The translations under genes were made by a program, and so were the position numbers. The notes beneath the pieces are model-generated. The model was not told where the DNA came from. It made no database searches and worked only from the letters and a program-made list of their open reading frames with translations. Below, piece after piece: positions 37,114 through 48,822 of a stretch of 64,000 nucleotides of DNA. The DNA is from Uranotaenia lowii (Eukaryota; Arthropoda; Insecta; Diptera; Culicidae). The stretch lies in contig NC_073693.1 of the NCBI RefSeq assembly GCF_029784155.1, forward strand, positions 143,218,853-143,282,852, read 5' to 3'. How positions within the stretch are numbered: position 1 is the stretch's first letter; every line of letters starts with the position of its first letter.

Positions 37114-39454
37114 TTGTCAAAATTGTCAAAATTGTCAAAATTGTCAAAATTGTCAAAATTGTCAAAATTGTCAAAATTGTCAAAATTGTCAAAATTGTCA
37201 AAATTGTCAAAATTGTCAAAATTGTCAAAATTGTCAAAATTGTCAAAATTGTCAAAATTGTCAAAATTGTCAAAATTGTCAAAATTGTCAAAATTGTCAA
37301 AATTGTCAAAATTGTCAAAATTGTCAAAATTGTCAAAATTGTCAAAATTGTCAAAATTGTCAAAATTGTCAAAATTGTCAAAATTGTCAAAATTGTCAAA
37401 ATTGTCAAAATTGTCAAAATTGTCAAAATTGTCAAAATTGTCAAAATTGTCAAAATTGTCAAAATTGTCAAAATTGTCAAAATTGTCAAAATTGTCAAAA
37501 TTGTCAAAATTGCCAAGATTGTCAAAATTGTCAAAATTATCAAAATTGTCAAAATTGTCAAAATTGTCAAAATTGTCAAAATAGTCAAAATTGTCAAAAT
37601 TGTCAAAATTGTCAAAATTGTCAAAATTGTCAAAATTGTCAAAATTGTCAAAATTGTCAAAATTGTCAAAATTGTCAAAATTGTCAAAATTGTCAAAATT
37701 GTCAAAATTGTCAAAATTGTCGAAGTTGTCAAAATTGTCAAAATTGCCAAAATTGCCAAAATTGTCAAAATTGTCAAAATTGTCAAAATTGTCAAAATTG
37801 TCAAAATTGTCAAAATTGTCAAAATTGTCAAAATTGTCAAAATTGTCAAAATTGTTAAAAATGTCAAAATCGTCAAAATTGTCAAAATTGTCAAAATTGT
37901 CAAAATTGTCAAAATGGTCCAAATTGTCAAAATTGTCAAAATTGTCAAAATTGTCAAAATTGTCAAAATTGTCAAAATTGTCAAAATTGTCAATAATGTC
38001 AAAATTGTCAAAATTGTCAAAACTGTCAAAATTGTCAAAATTGTCAAAATTGTCAAAATTGTCAAAATTGTCAAAATTGTCAAAATTGTCAAAATTGTCA
38101 AAATTGTCAAAATTGTCAAAATTGTCAAAATTGTCAAAATTGTCAAAATTGTCAAAATTGTCAAAATTGTCAGAATTGTCAAAATTGTCAAAATTGTCAA
38201 AATTGTCAAAATTGTCAAAATTGTCAAAATTGTCAAAATTGTCAAAATTGTCAAAATTGTCAAAATTGTCAAAATTGTCAAAATTGTCAAAATTGTCAAA
38301 ATTGTCAAAATTGTCAAAATTGTCAAAATTGTCAAAATTGTCAAAATTGTCAAAATTGTCAAAATTGTCAAAATTGTCAAAATTGTCAAAATTGTCAAAA
38401 TTGTCAAAATTGTCAAAATTGTCAAAATTGTCAAAATTGTCAAAATTGTCAAAATTGTCAAAATTGTCAAAATTGTCAAAATTGTCAAAATTGTCAAAAT
38501 TGTCAAAATTGTCAAAATTGTCAAAATTGTCAAAATTGTCAAAATTGTCAAAATTGTCAAAATTGTCAAAATTGTCAAAATTGTCAAAATTGTTAAAATT
38601 GTCAAAATTGTCAAAATTGTCAAAATTGTCAAAATTGTCAAAATTGTCAAAATTGTCAAAATTGTCAAAATTGTCAAAATTGTCAAAATTGTCAAAATTG
38701 TCAAAATTGTCAAAATTGTCAAAATTGTCAAAATTGTCAAAATTGTCAAAATTGTCAAAATTGTCAAAATTGTCAAAATTGTCAAAATTGTCAAAATTGT
38801 CAAAATTGTCAAAATTGTCAAAATTGTCAAAATTGTCAAAATTGTCAAAATTGTCAAAATTGTCAAAATTGTCAAAGTTATCAAAATTGTCAAAATTGTC
38901 AAAATTGTCAAAATTGTCAAAATTGTCAAAATTGTCAAAATTTGTTAAAATTGTCAAAATTGTCAAAATTGTCAAAATTGTCAAAATTGTCAAAATTGTC
39001 AAAATTGTCAAAATTGTCAAAATTGTCAAAATTGTCAAAATTGTCAAAATTGTCAAAATTGTCAAAATTGTCAAAATTATTAAAATTGTCAAAATTGTCA
39101 AAATTGTCAAAATTGTCAAAATTGTCAAAATTGTCAAAATTGTCAAAATTGTCAAAATTGTCAAAATTGTCAAAATTGTCAAAATTGTCAAAATTGTCAA
39201 AATTGTCAAAATTGTCAAAATTGTCAAAATTGTCAACATTGTCAAAATTGTCAAAATTGTCAAAATTGTCAAAATTGTCAAAATTGTCAAAATTGTCAAA
39301 ATTGTCAAAATTGTCAAAATTGTCAAAATTGTCAAAATTGTCAAAATTGTCAACATTGTCAAAATTGTCAAAATTGTCAAAATTGTCAAAATTGTCAAAA
39401 TTGTCAAAATTGTCAAAATTGTCAGAATTGTCAGAATTGTCAAAATTGTCAAAA
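37114..39454. repeat. satellite block 5, T-type
   Basis: AAAATTGTC units repeating part of block 3: GCCAAGATTG at 37512, GCCAAAATTGCC near 37745, GTTAAAAATGTC at 37854. Confidence 0.88.
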
Positions 39455-42400
39455 TTGACAAAATTGACAAACTTGACAAAATTGACAAAATTGACAAAAT
39501 TGATAAAATTGACAAAATTGACAAAATTGACAAAATTGACAAAATTGACAAAATTGACAAAATTGACAAAATTGACAAAATTGACAAAATTGACAAAATT
39601 GACAAAATTGACAAAATTGACAAAATTGACAAAATTGACAAAATTGACAAAATCGAAAAAATTGACAAAATTGACAAAATTGACAAAATTGACAAAATTG
39701 ACAAAATTGACAAAATTGAAAAAATTGACAAAACTGACAAAATTGGAAAAATTGGCAAAATTGTCAAAATTGATAAAATTGACAAAATTGACAAAATTGA
39801 CAAAATTGACAAAATTGACAAAATTGACAAAATTGACAAAATTGACAAAATTGACAAAATTGACAAAATTGACAAAATTGACAAAATTGACAAAATTGAC
39901 AAAATTGAAAAAATTGACAAAATTGACAAAATTGACAAAATTGACAAAATTGACAAAATTAACAAAATTGACAAAATTGACAAAATTGACAAAATTAACA
40001 AAATTGACAAAATTAACAAAATTGACAAAATTGTCAAAATTGTCAAAAATGTCAAAATTGTCAAAATTATCAAAATTGTCAAAATTGTCAAAATTGTCAA
40101 AATTGTCAAAATTGTCAAAATTGTCAAAATTGTCAAAATTGTCGAAATTGTCAAAATTGTCAAAATTGTCAAAATTGTCAAAATTGTCAAAATTGACAAA
40201 ATTGACAAACTTGACAAACCTGACAAAATTGACAAAATTGACAAAATTGACAAAATTGACAAAATTGACAAAATTGACAAAATTGACAAAATTGACAAAA
40301 TTGACAAAATTGACAAAATTGACAAAATTGACTTAATTGACAAAATTAACAAAATTGACAAAATTGACAAAATTGACAAAATTAACAAAATAGTCAAAAT
40401 TGACAAAATTGACAAACTTGACAAAATTGACAAAATTGACAAAATTGACAAAATTGACAAAATTGATAAAATTGACAAAACTGACAAAATTGACAAAATT
40501 AACAAAATTGACAAAATTGACAAAATTGACAAAATTGTCAAAATTGACAAAATTGACAAAATTGACAAAATTGACAAAATTGACAAAATTGACAAAATTG
40601 TCAAAATTGACAAAATTGACAAAATTGACAAAATTGACAAAATTGACAAAATTGACAAAATTGACAAAATTGACAAAATTGACAAAATTGACAAAATTGA
40701 CAAAATTGACAAAATTGACAAAATTGACAAAATTGACAAAATTGACAAAATTGACAAAATTGACAAAATTGACAAAATTGACAAAATTGACAAAATTGAC
40801 AAAATTGACAAAATTGACAAAATTGACAAAATTGACAAAATTGACAAAATTGACAAAATTGACAAAATTGACAAAATTGACAAAATTGACAAAATTGACA
40901 AAATTGACAAAATTGACAAAATTGACAAAATTGACAAAATTGACAAAATTGACAAAATTGTAAAAATTGACAAAATTGACAAAATTGACAAAATTGACAA
41001 AATTGACAAAATTGTCAAAATTGACAAAATTGACAAAATTGACAAAATTGACAAAATTGACAAAATTGACAAAATTGACAAAATTGACAAAATTGACAAA
41101 ATTGACAAAATTGACAAAATTGACAAAATTGACAAAATTGACAAAATTGACAAAATTGACAAAATTGACAAAATTGACAAAATTGACAAAATTGACAAAA
41201 TTGACAAAATTGACAAAATTGACAAAATTGACAAAATTGACAAAATTGACAAAATTGACAAAATTGACAAAATTGACAAAATTGAAAAAATTGACAAAAT
41301 TGACAAAATTGTCAAAAATGTCAAAATTGTCAAAATTGTCAAAATTGTCAAAATTGTCAAAATTGTCAAAATTGTCAAAATTGTCAAAATTGTCAAAATT
41401 GTCAAAATTGTCAAAATTGTCAAATTGTCAAAATTGTCAAAATTGCCAAAATTCTCAAAATTGTCAAAATTGTCAAAATTGTCAAAATTGTCAAAATTGT
41501 CAAAATTGTCAAAATTGTCAGAATTGTCAAAATTGTCAAAATTGTCAAAATTGTCAAAATTGTCAAAATTGTCAAAATTGTCAAAATTGTCAAAATTGTC
41601 AAAATTGTCAAAATTGTCAAAATTGTCAAAATTGTCAAAATTGTCAAAATTGTCAAAATTGTCAAAATTGTCAAAATTGTCAAAATTGTCAAAATTGTCA
41701 AAATTGTCAAAATTGTCAAAATTGTCAAAATTGTCAAAATTGTCAAAATTGTCAAAATTGTCAAAATTGTCAAAATTGTTAAAAATGACAAAATTGACAA
41801 AATGACAAAATGACAAAATTGAAAAAATTGACAAAATTGACAAAATTGACACAATTGACAAAATTGACAAAATTGACAAAATTGACAAAATTGACAAAAT
41901 TGACAAAATTGACAAAATTGACAAAATTGACAAAATTGACAAAATTGACAAAATTGAAAAAATTTACAAAATTGACAAAAATGTCAAAATTGTCAAAATT
42001 GTCAAAATTGTCAAAATTGTCAAAATTGTCAAAATTGTCAAAATTGTCAAAATTGTCAAAATTGACAAAATTGACAAACTTGACAAACCTGACAAAATTG
42101 ACAAAATTGAAAAAATTGACAAAATTGACAAAATTGACAAAATTGACAAAATTGACAAAATTGACAAAATTGACTTAATTGACAAAATTAACAAAATTGA
42201 CAAAATTGACAAAATTGACAAAATTGACAAAATTGACAAAATTGACAAAATTGACAAAATTGACAAAATTGACAAAATTGACAAAATTGACAAAATTGAC
42301 AAAATTGACAAAATTGACAAAATTGACAAAATTGACAAAATTGACAAAATTGACAAAATTGACAAAATTGACAAAATTGACAAAATTGACAAAATTGACA

Positions 42401-42509
42401 AAATTGACAAAATTGACAAAATTGACAAAATTTACAAAATTTACAAAATTTACAAAATTGACAAAATTGACAAAATTGACAAAATTGACAAAATTGACAA
42501 AATTGACAA
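39455..42509. repeat. satellite block 6, mostly A-type with T-type islands
   Basis: A-type units with T-type islands at about 40031-40191, 41311-41785 and 41981-42061. The doublet ACTTGACAAACCTGAC occurs near 40207 and 42075. GACTTAATTGAC occurs at 40330 and 42172. Confidence 0.85.
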
Positions 42510-42720
42510 TTTACTAAATTTTGTAACCAAATTGTTTCTACAGAATTGTCACCAAAACTGGGCACAAAATTGTTTCAAATTCGTCCCTAATTTAAGTATC
42601 TCAAAATGGTCGAAAATAAGAAATTACAATTTTTCTCAAAACTGTCAGAAATTTTTCACTGTTTTGTTTAAGACTGTCATTTTGTTTTCTCAAATTGTCG
42701 CGGAGTTGCCACATTTTTGA
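42510..42720. repeat. right edge of the satellite: decayed units
   Basis: Scattered AAATTGT, AACTGTCAG, AAGACTGTCATTTTG and CAAATTGTCGCGG fade over 200 bp, ending in GGAGTTGCCACATTTTTG. Confidence 0.6.
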
Positions 42721-45700
42721 TCAAAATATTTTTGCTAAATAAGATATCATAAAATTGTAACACATTTGTCATAATCATTTTCACATTTTCAAAAGTCGGA
42801 TAAACATATGACTTCAATATTGAGTAAAAATGTACAACAAAAATTATGGAATTACGAATCAAGCCATTGTTTTTGTTGATTTTGTGATTAAGGGCAAATA
42901 AATTCGATTTTTGTTTCGTACAATGAACTATGAGATATTGTAAATTAACATTTTATGAATGACTTGTTATTTTGAACAACAAGCTCTGAGAACCACAAGA
43001 AAATTTAAATTTTGTAACGTTCAACTAATGTCGTAATTTTCGTAAATTATATTTCAGAAAGCTTCACAACACAAAAATAAAGATAAAATTTCACACGTCA
43101 AATTTGGAAGAAAACGACATTCTCTAAAGATTGTTGAAGATTTCGCCGACGTTTAAAAATCTAAAGAAAAACATATTTGATGAAACCCTACTACAAGAAA
43201 AAAAAACAGAAAAAACAAGACAACACTCGCAATGAAAAGGCTCAATCCAACTCGGTTTAGTCTAGGATATCTTCATTCGGAAATCACATTTTTCAAGTTT
43301 TTTTTTCGGTTTGTTGTTATTTGTTTTTTTTTCTCTGGTTTACTTCAAATTAAGTTAGATATATCTAGATAAAACAGGTAAACGAGAGAACAAACAGCGG
43401 CTGAACAAAACTATGTATCACTAAAATGCGCTCTTAAAACTGGGGGCAGGGCAAAAAGGTGAGGAACAAATGTTTTTCTAACTATAAGTTCTATATGTCG
43501 AATGTTTTTTGTGTCTGTGTGTCTAAGCATTTGTTTGAAAATGTATGTTTGTGTGTGTGTTTTCAAACAGCAGATTGGAATCCTTCTTTTCCGGCTTTCG
43601 AACTTTTCCGAGGGAGGGTGTTCTAAAACTGTGTTGGGGACAACTATCAGTAGAAGGAAGTTTCTGGGGATAATCGGCAGGGGTAGTTTGAAGACCAACG
43701 AGAAGAATTGTTCTGCTTCTAGCGAAAATATCGTACTAAAAACCATTTGGAAAGGGGAACCAACACTCTATTTCTATGTCTAGGTATATGCGGATATAAG
43801 ACGATAAAACATGGTCTGGTTTCTCTAGCATCTAAGGTTGTCTATAAACTAGTTATGTTTGTTTCTGTTTTTTTGGAGGTTGGGTGGGTAAGGGGGGATG
43901 CCTAGGTGGGGAAAACTGGAAATTTAACGGGCTGGGCTGGACTTCTTTCGGGGATGATAAATGTGGAAACCGGAAGGAAACCTGAAGGGATTTGAATAAA
44001 CTTAATTTTGATTACAGAATAAATAAAATACCAGATTCGAATAAACTAAACCACTGCGAAAACCAATGCGGAACAGAAAAACACATGTAGGTTCGTACTG
44101 TATAGGGGAATGGGGGGATGATGACGATAATAATGATGATAACGTCCCGGTTTGCTTTTTTGGAAGGGAAATTTGTGGCGTTTGGAGAAAACGTTCACAA
44201 TTTGCTCGATAATTGCAGCAGCAAAGTTGTGCTGTGCTGGTGATATTCTACAATTTTTTCCCGGGGTTTGGTCGGTTTTGTGGAACAAGTCTGGGGTTAG
44301 GTTTGGTTAGAATTTAATGATAACAGAGAAGACCGTTCGTTCTCTCAGATTAGGTTAATTATGTGTGCACTAGACAGTTTGTGAACAAGTAAGGGAACCA
44401 GAGGTTCCGAGATTACTACAAAACTAGCCAATCGAGGCCTGACTAGATTACAGTTTTGAACTCTCCTACCGAAACCGAATCGTTGGTTGGGTTAGTGTTA
44501 GGGGCAGAAATTTAGCAATGGTAGCAGTTAAATTTTGGTTGCTAATTACTGTGCGGTTGGTTTTTTTTTTGGTATTTTGGTTGAAGTTTTGAGAGATACA
44601 ATTTGGGGGGCGGTACAAGTTCTGTAGGATGTCGGGAAAGTGGAATTTTATAATATTTTCGAGTGATTTTAAAGAGAAATCTATCTGAGGAAGCGAAGTA
44701 TGAGATATGGTTCGTTATGTCATTTGATAGATTACTTGATTGAATTTATTGTTCATGGCCCCGGAATAGTAATGTGTGAAATACTTCCTCCCACATTATA
44801 CTGGTTTTCGTTTAGAATAAATTACAAAATTTTCTATTTTAAACTGTGATAGTTTAAATACATGATTCAAACTAGTAAGAATTTTTATTTTCCGAAATAT
44901 TCAGATTGAATCAAATCTTTATCTTATATTTTGAAGTAGGTATTTGCTAGATACAGTTGTTCTAATTCAATGTGAGTTAATTCCCTTGTTATTTTTTTAA
45001 AGACAATAAAGCTGGGATTACCTTTTGACAATTTTTTTTAAATTGGTTTTAAACAGTATATTTTAATGAACGGTATATTTAAATTAAAAAAAAAACAGTT
45101 ATTAGGATGGCTTGTATGCAAACACTCTTCCAGAAGAAATGGATGCACTTGGAAGAAGACGGATTGCTCTTCGTGGCTCACTAATTTGTTAGCTTTTCAT
45201 ACATTTATTTTTCCGTGTTCATTTTATTGTAATTTTGTTTATTTTAGATTTAAAAAAAAGGGTCAACACTTTTAGGTCGTCAAACAGATTACATTAGCAA
45301 GAAAAAAATGTGCAACTGTGAGTTAATCGACGGGTGTTAAACAAAAATCACACCGTAGAAGTGGTCCAACCTTCCGTAGTAATATCGGATGTTTTTTATG
45401 TTTACGTCTATATGTATGCAGCACACAAACAGCAATTTTCGAATTGAAGCTCAAGTAACAGGAATTGTGTTTAATTGGGTTTGACCAAAAAAAGAAAATA
45501 TCTGCAATTGATCTTTCCATATTTTGTTAGTTAAATGGCATCATGAATTTGTAAGCTTCTCGATTTTCCGCGAAATTTTACAAAATGTACTCCTTTTTTT
45601 TAAAGACATTGTTTCAGAGCATCATTTTTTATTGCTGTATATTATCATGTTTTATCATGTTTGTCAGCAAAATACCATATCTTTCGAAAATAATAATCTA

Positions 45701-46520
45701 TACTAGGAATACTGAGTCCCGACTTTTCACTTAAAATGTTTTTTTATGACAATTGGGTAGATTTAAGACTTAGTTGTCCAATCACATTTTAGTGTTCCAA
45801 ATCAAAATTAAAGTTTCAAATTAAGGTTCGAAAAAGAATCCAAATACAAAATTGAGTTCAAAGTTACAATCAGACAGAACCAAAGCTGGAATTTCGAAAT
45901 TTATAATTCATAATCGAAATGCTTATTTAAATTTCAAATCTCCGGAACACAAAAAAACATTTTTAAGTAATGTGCGAAAGGATAGCACATTTAATTTTGA
46001 ATTAAGAATGAGATTCTCATCAGATAAAATATAAAAAAAAACATAAACTTTGCTGGAAAAGATCATCTAAATGTTTGTCACATTACATTTGAAAACATAA
46101 GCTCATAATGGAGATTTAATGTTCAAACTCAAAATCAAATGAATTAAGTGCCTTAAACAAACATTTCAAGTTCAGATAACTCAGAAAAACCATAAAACCA
46201 AAAAAAAAAACAACTCAAAAAACACTTGAAAATCCCAATGAATTGAATCTCGATGTAAAATCTTGAAGAAAATTTAATAAAAATCATCGAAGTATTCACG
46301 TTTCGAGAATCGCACAGTGAAATTCGGAAATCAATTTTACTTATTACTTATTACTCTAAATTTATGAATAACTTCAGTAGAGGTTAATTTGAAAATAGGA
46401 GTATTTCAAATTAAAAAGAATAAAACTAAGGTTCAATCCAGTTACAATTCTTTTACCTAATACGAATTTCAACTCTAAGGCCGAAATTGTTATAAAAATT
46501 TATAAAGAATTTCAGTGTTG
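42721..46520. other. intron DNA right of the satellite, no gene seen
   Basis: 43400-44700 is unusually G/T-rich on the plus strand (C/A-rich on the shep sense strand), with GTGTGTGTGT at 43550-43560 and many GGGG runs. It contains an unsupported 111-codon minus ORF. The rest is AT-rich. Confidence 0.45.
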
Positions 46521-47070
46521 CTGATTAGTCAAATTTGAACACCTACAGTTTTTGGTTTTTTTTAAATTTATTTTCGGAAAAGGTGTAGAGTAATGTGGCC
46601 AGAATTTTCCCCGGGAGTATCCGGACCGGGCGAGCATATGTAATTTTATCTTAAAACCTGTCCAAATCCGTGCATTTGATTTTGAAAATTTCAAATCAAA
46701 ATCCGGGAAAATTTGGTCAAAAACCAAAAAGTTATTCAATAAGAATCAAGAGCAAAACACTTGAAATAGTTTTGTTTTTTTTTTTATCAAAATACATCAA
46801 CAGATATTAAACTTTGTTAAAAGCTTCCAAAACCCGTTCATCGTTATTCGGATAAAACTAGCTAAAAAAAGTCTATTGATGCAAAAATCAGAAATTATTA
46901 TAACTCAAATTGAGTTTTTCTTAGCTTTGCTAATAGAGTGAATAAATCCGGGCAAATCCAGGCTTTTTTCAACAAAATCCAAGCAACTGGACCAGGCCGG
47001 CCTTTCCAAAATTTGGTGTCAAATATCCGAGCAAACCCGAGTAAAACCGGGAAATCTGGCAATCTTAACT
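46520..47070. repeat. phrase-like degenerate repeat (CCGGGNAAATC)
   Basis: Clusters of CCGGGAAAATTTGG, AATCCGGGCAAATCC and AAAACCGGGAAATCTGGC, ending in CTGGCAATCTTAAC. No ORF. Confidence 0.5.
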
Positions 47071-47298
47071 AGTATAAAGTATATAAACTAACGCATATTT
47101 CTGTAATGGTTGGAAAGCTTCAATCAATTTTGCATTATTCATACATTCATACTCATACTTATGCCTTTAAAGTTAGCATTCCAGATTGCTGTTTTGTATA
47201 AACAATGTTATTTCAAGCAAAGCAGCAAATCCTATTTTAAAAAAGATAATTACTGTAAGTTATTCGAGTTTCGACAAAGCTAAGAAAAATAAACTCCT

Positions 47299-47316
47299 CC
47301 CCCCCCCCCCCCCCCC
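47299..47316 (+). repeat. poly-C tract (18 C)
   Basis: Uninterrupted run of 18 C (poly-G in the shep sense strand). Confidence 0.9.
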
Positions 47317-47544
47317 TGAGGGTCCAAATATGCCAAGTGAATGTTTTTTTCTTAATTCAAAATTTCAAATTCCTAATCAAATTTTGATGAACGACTAAAA
47401 TGTTTCAAGAGTAACAATCTCGACTCAGAACTAAAGCCAAAACCTCTTAATCTTATTAAAGGTCCACAATTGTAGTACAGTTTTTAAGAGAAATTCTCAC
47501 TTATTGAGTGAAATTTTGTCCCGAATATCGAATTTCAATTAGAT

Positions 47545-47885
47545 AATACTAAGCTTGCCATATTGCCGAGATGTTGCCCGATTTTATTCACTTTATTTGC
47601 AAAATCAAACGAAAATTGAATTTTATTCATAAGAATTATGTATCTTGCATCCCAATGTTTTGAGCAAATTTCATAAAAAATAACAGAATCGGTTTTTTGG
47701 AAACTAAAATTTTTATTTCCAATTCTGACGTGTTAAAAAAAATAGTTTTTCAAGTGCTTTCTTTATGATTTTTATTGAACAATTCGGATATTGGCGGATA
47801 TTGGTGGATATTAGAGAAAATAACCTGAAATTGCACGGCCCGGATATTGGAGGAACAATATCTGGTAAGCTTAGTTTAGAATAAT
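47545..47885. repeat. phrase-like degenerate repeat (CGGATATTGG)
   Basis: TTGCCGAGATGTTGCCCG at the left, CGGATATTGGCGGATATTGG in the middle and CGGCCCGGATATTGGAGG at the right. A related phrase occurs at 49750-49880 (TTGCCCGGATTGG) and at 53125-53200 (GCCCGGATAGTGCGGCCCGG). Confidence 0.5.
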
Positions 47886-47970
47886 TCCGTATTATGCGGT
47901 TTAAAACTTGCTTATGAACATTGAAATTCGATGTCTGTGATCAGATATCGCATTCTTCATTTAGTGTTTT

Positions 47971-48822
47971 CCCAAGCAACCAAAAGTCGCGTTTTTGCTT
48001 AACGATGGAACTCCGAAGTTCACATTTGGCTGAAAAAATGCTTTACGAGAGCTTCAGGTGACTCTTGTCACGTAAAAGTTACTCAGGAACTTCCATCGCC
48101 TTTGAAAGGTTAAATTATCGATAATGGAGCTTCTAAGCGTTTTTAATGCAACTTCCTTCAAGACGGTCGATAACGTTCGCTCAACACTTTCTAAAGCATC
48201 GTTAAGATACTTCTAGGTGTTTTAAAGAACCTATATGGAAATTCTAAGCGATATGTCGAACATGTCTTTCAATTTCTTCTCATGGTATTTGTTTTGTTTA
48301 TATCTGTACTGATATTGGAAATGGAATGCAAGAATTTTTAGAATTTTTCTTATCAATGTTAAGATTTTCGAATAAATTTTTGATGTTGACAATTTTTGTT
48401 ATTAATTACTGAGAGTCCTTTAAACGAAATATGGTACAATATTTATTGACATTAAGTTTAAATATTAATAATTACACTGGCAATGAACTATCGCTGGATT
48501 GGTCGAGAGGCTAGTGAGTTTCATTGAAACCTAGAGAGCAGCGGTTCAATTCTCTAGTCATAAGCAGCTTTTGCAATCAAAACAATATAATCAAAATCAA
48601 TGAGATGGAACAAGATAGACCGGCAACCTAGCAATCTGTCATCTGGTTGTCAGAGTCAATCATTCTCTTAGAAGCTGAATAGCATGCTCTTGGGCCACCT
48701 AAAAAAACTTCAAAGTAGCTTTGAGAACTTATATTTTGGGCTGATTAGCATTCTCTTCCGACAGAAACGAGTGCTGATTAAGCTTCTATGAAACCTTTTT
48801 AAGGGAATTCTCGTTGCTTGGG
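47971..48822. mobile_element. MITE with CCCAAGCAAC termini
   Basis: CCCAAGCAACCAAAAGTCG at 47971 and GTTGCTTGGG ending 48822 are inverted repeats; 852 bp. Interior imperfect repeats of the type CTTCTAAGCGT and AACTTCC are seen. It encloses the tRNA-like sequence at 48495. Non-coding. Confidence 0.6.
48495..48560 (+). repeat. tRNA-like sequence inside the MITE
   Basis: GGATTGGTCGAGAGGCTAG resembles a Ser/Leu-type D arm, and GCGGTTCAATTCTC 45 bp on is a good box B. Probably a SINE head; stems do not pair well enough for a tRNA gene. Confidence 0.4.

Larger units (their letters stand above)
23451..42509. repeat. giant 9-bp satellite array, about 19.06 kb
   Basis: About 2,100 tandem copies of AAAATTGTC (T-type) or AAAATTGAC (A-type). 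Point variants (TTGTCGAAA, CTGTC, TTATC, GCCAAAA, GTAAAAA) recur at fixed spacing. The unit length is a multiple of three, so five of the six frames stay open for each unit type. This produces large meaningless ORFs (LSK, IVK, NCQ, LTI, FDN and similar tripeptide repeats). It lies wholly inside a shep intron. GC is about 22%. The variant pattern shows higher-order structure. Confidence 0.98.

Noticed and set aside
23451..42509. CRISPR-like array
   Set aside because: No spacers: units are contiguous 9-mers, in a eukaryotic intron.
29376..42509. TTGACA as a bacterial -35 promoter box
   Set aside because: The host is a eukaryote with spliced exons; the motif is simply part of the A-type unit.
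23399..42565. ORFs of up to about 1,770 codons made of LSK, IVK, NCQ, LTI, FDN, IDK, LTK, SIL, NFV repeats
   Set aside because: They exist only because the unit is 9 bp and mostly stop-free in five frames per type. They overlap on both strands and in several frames, have no start context or domains, and change frame at each 8- or 10-bp unit.
43411..43746. 111-codon minus ORF
   Set aside because: Lies in the strand-skewed segment; the low-complexity DNA explains its openness.
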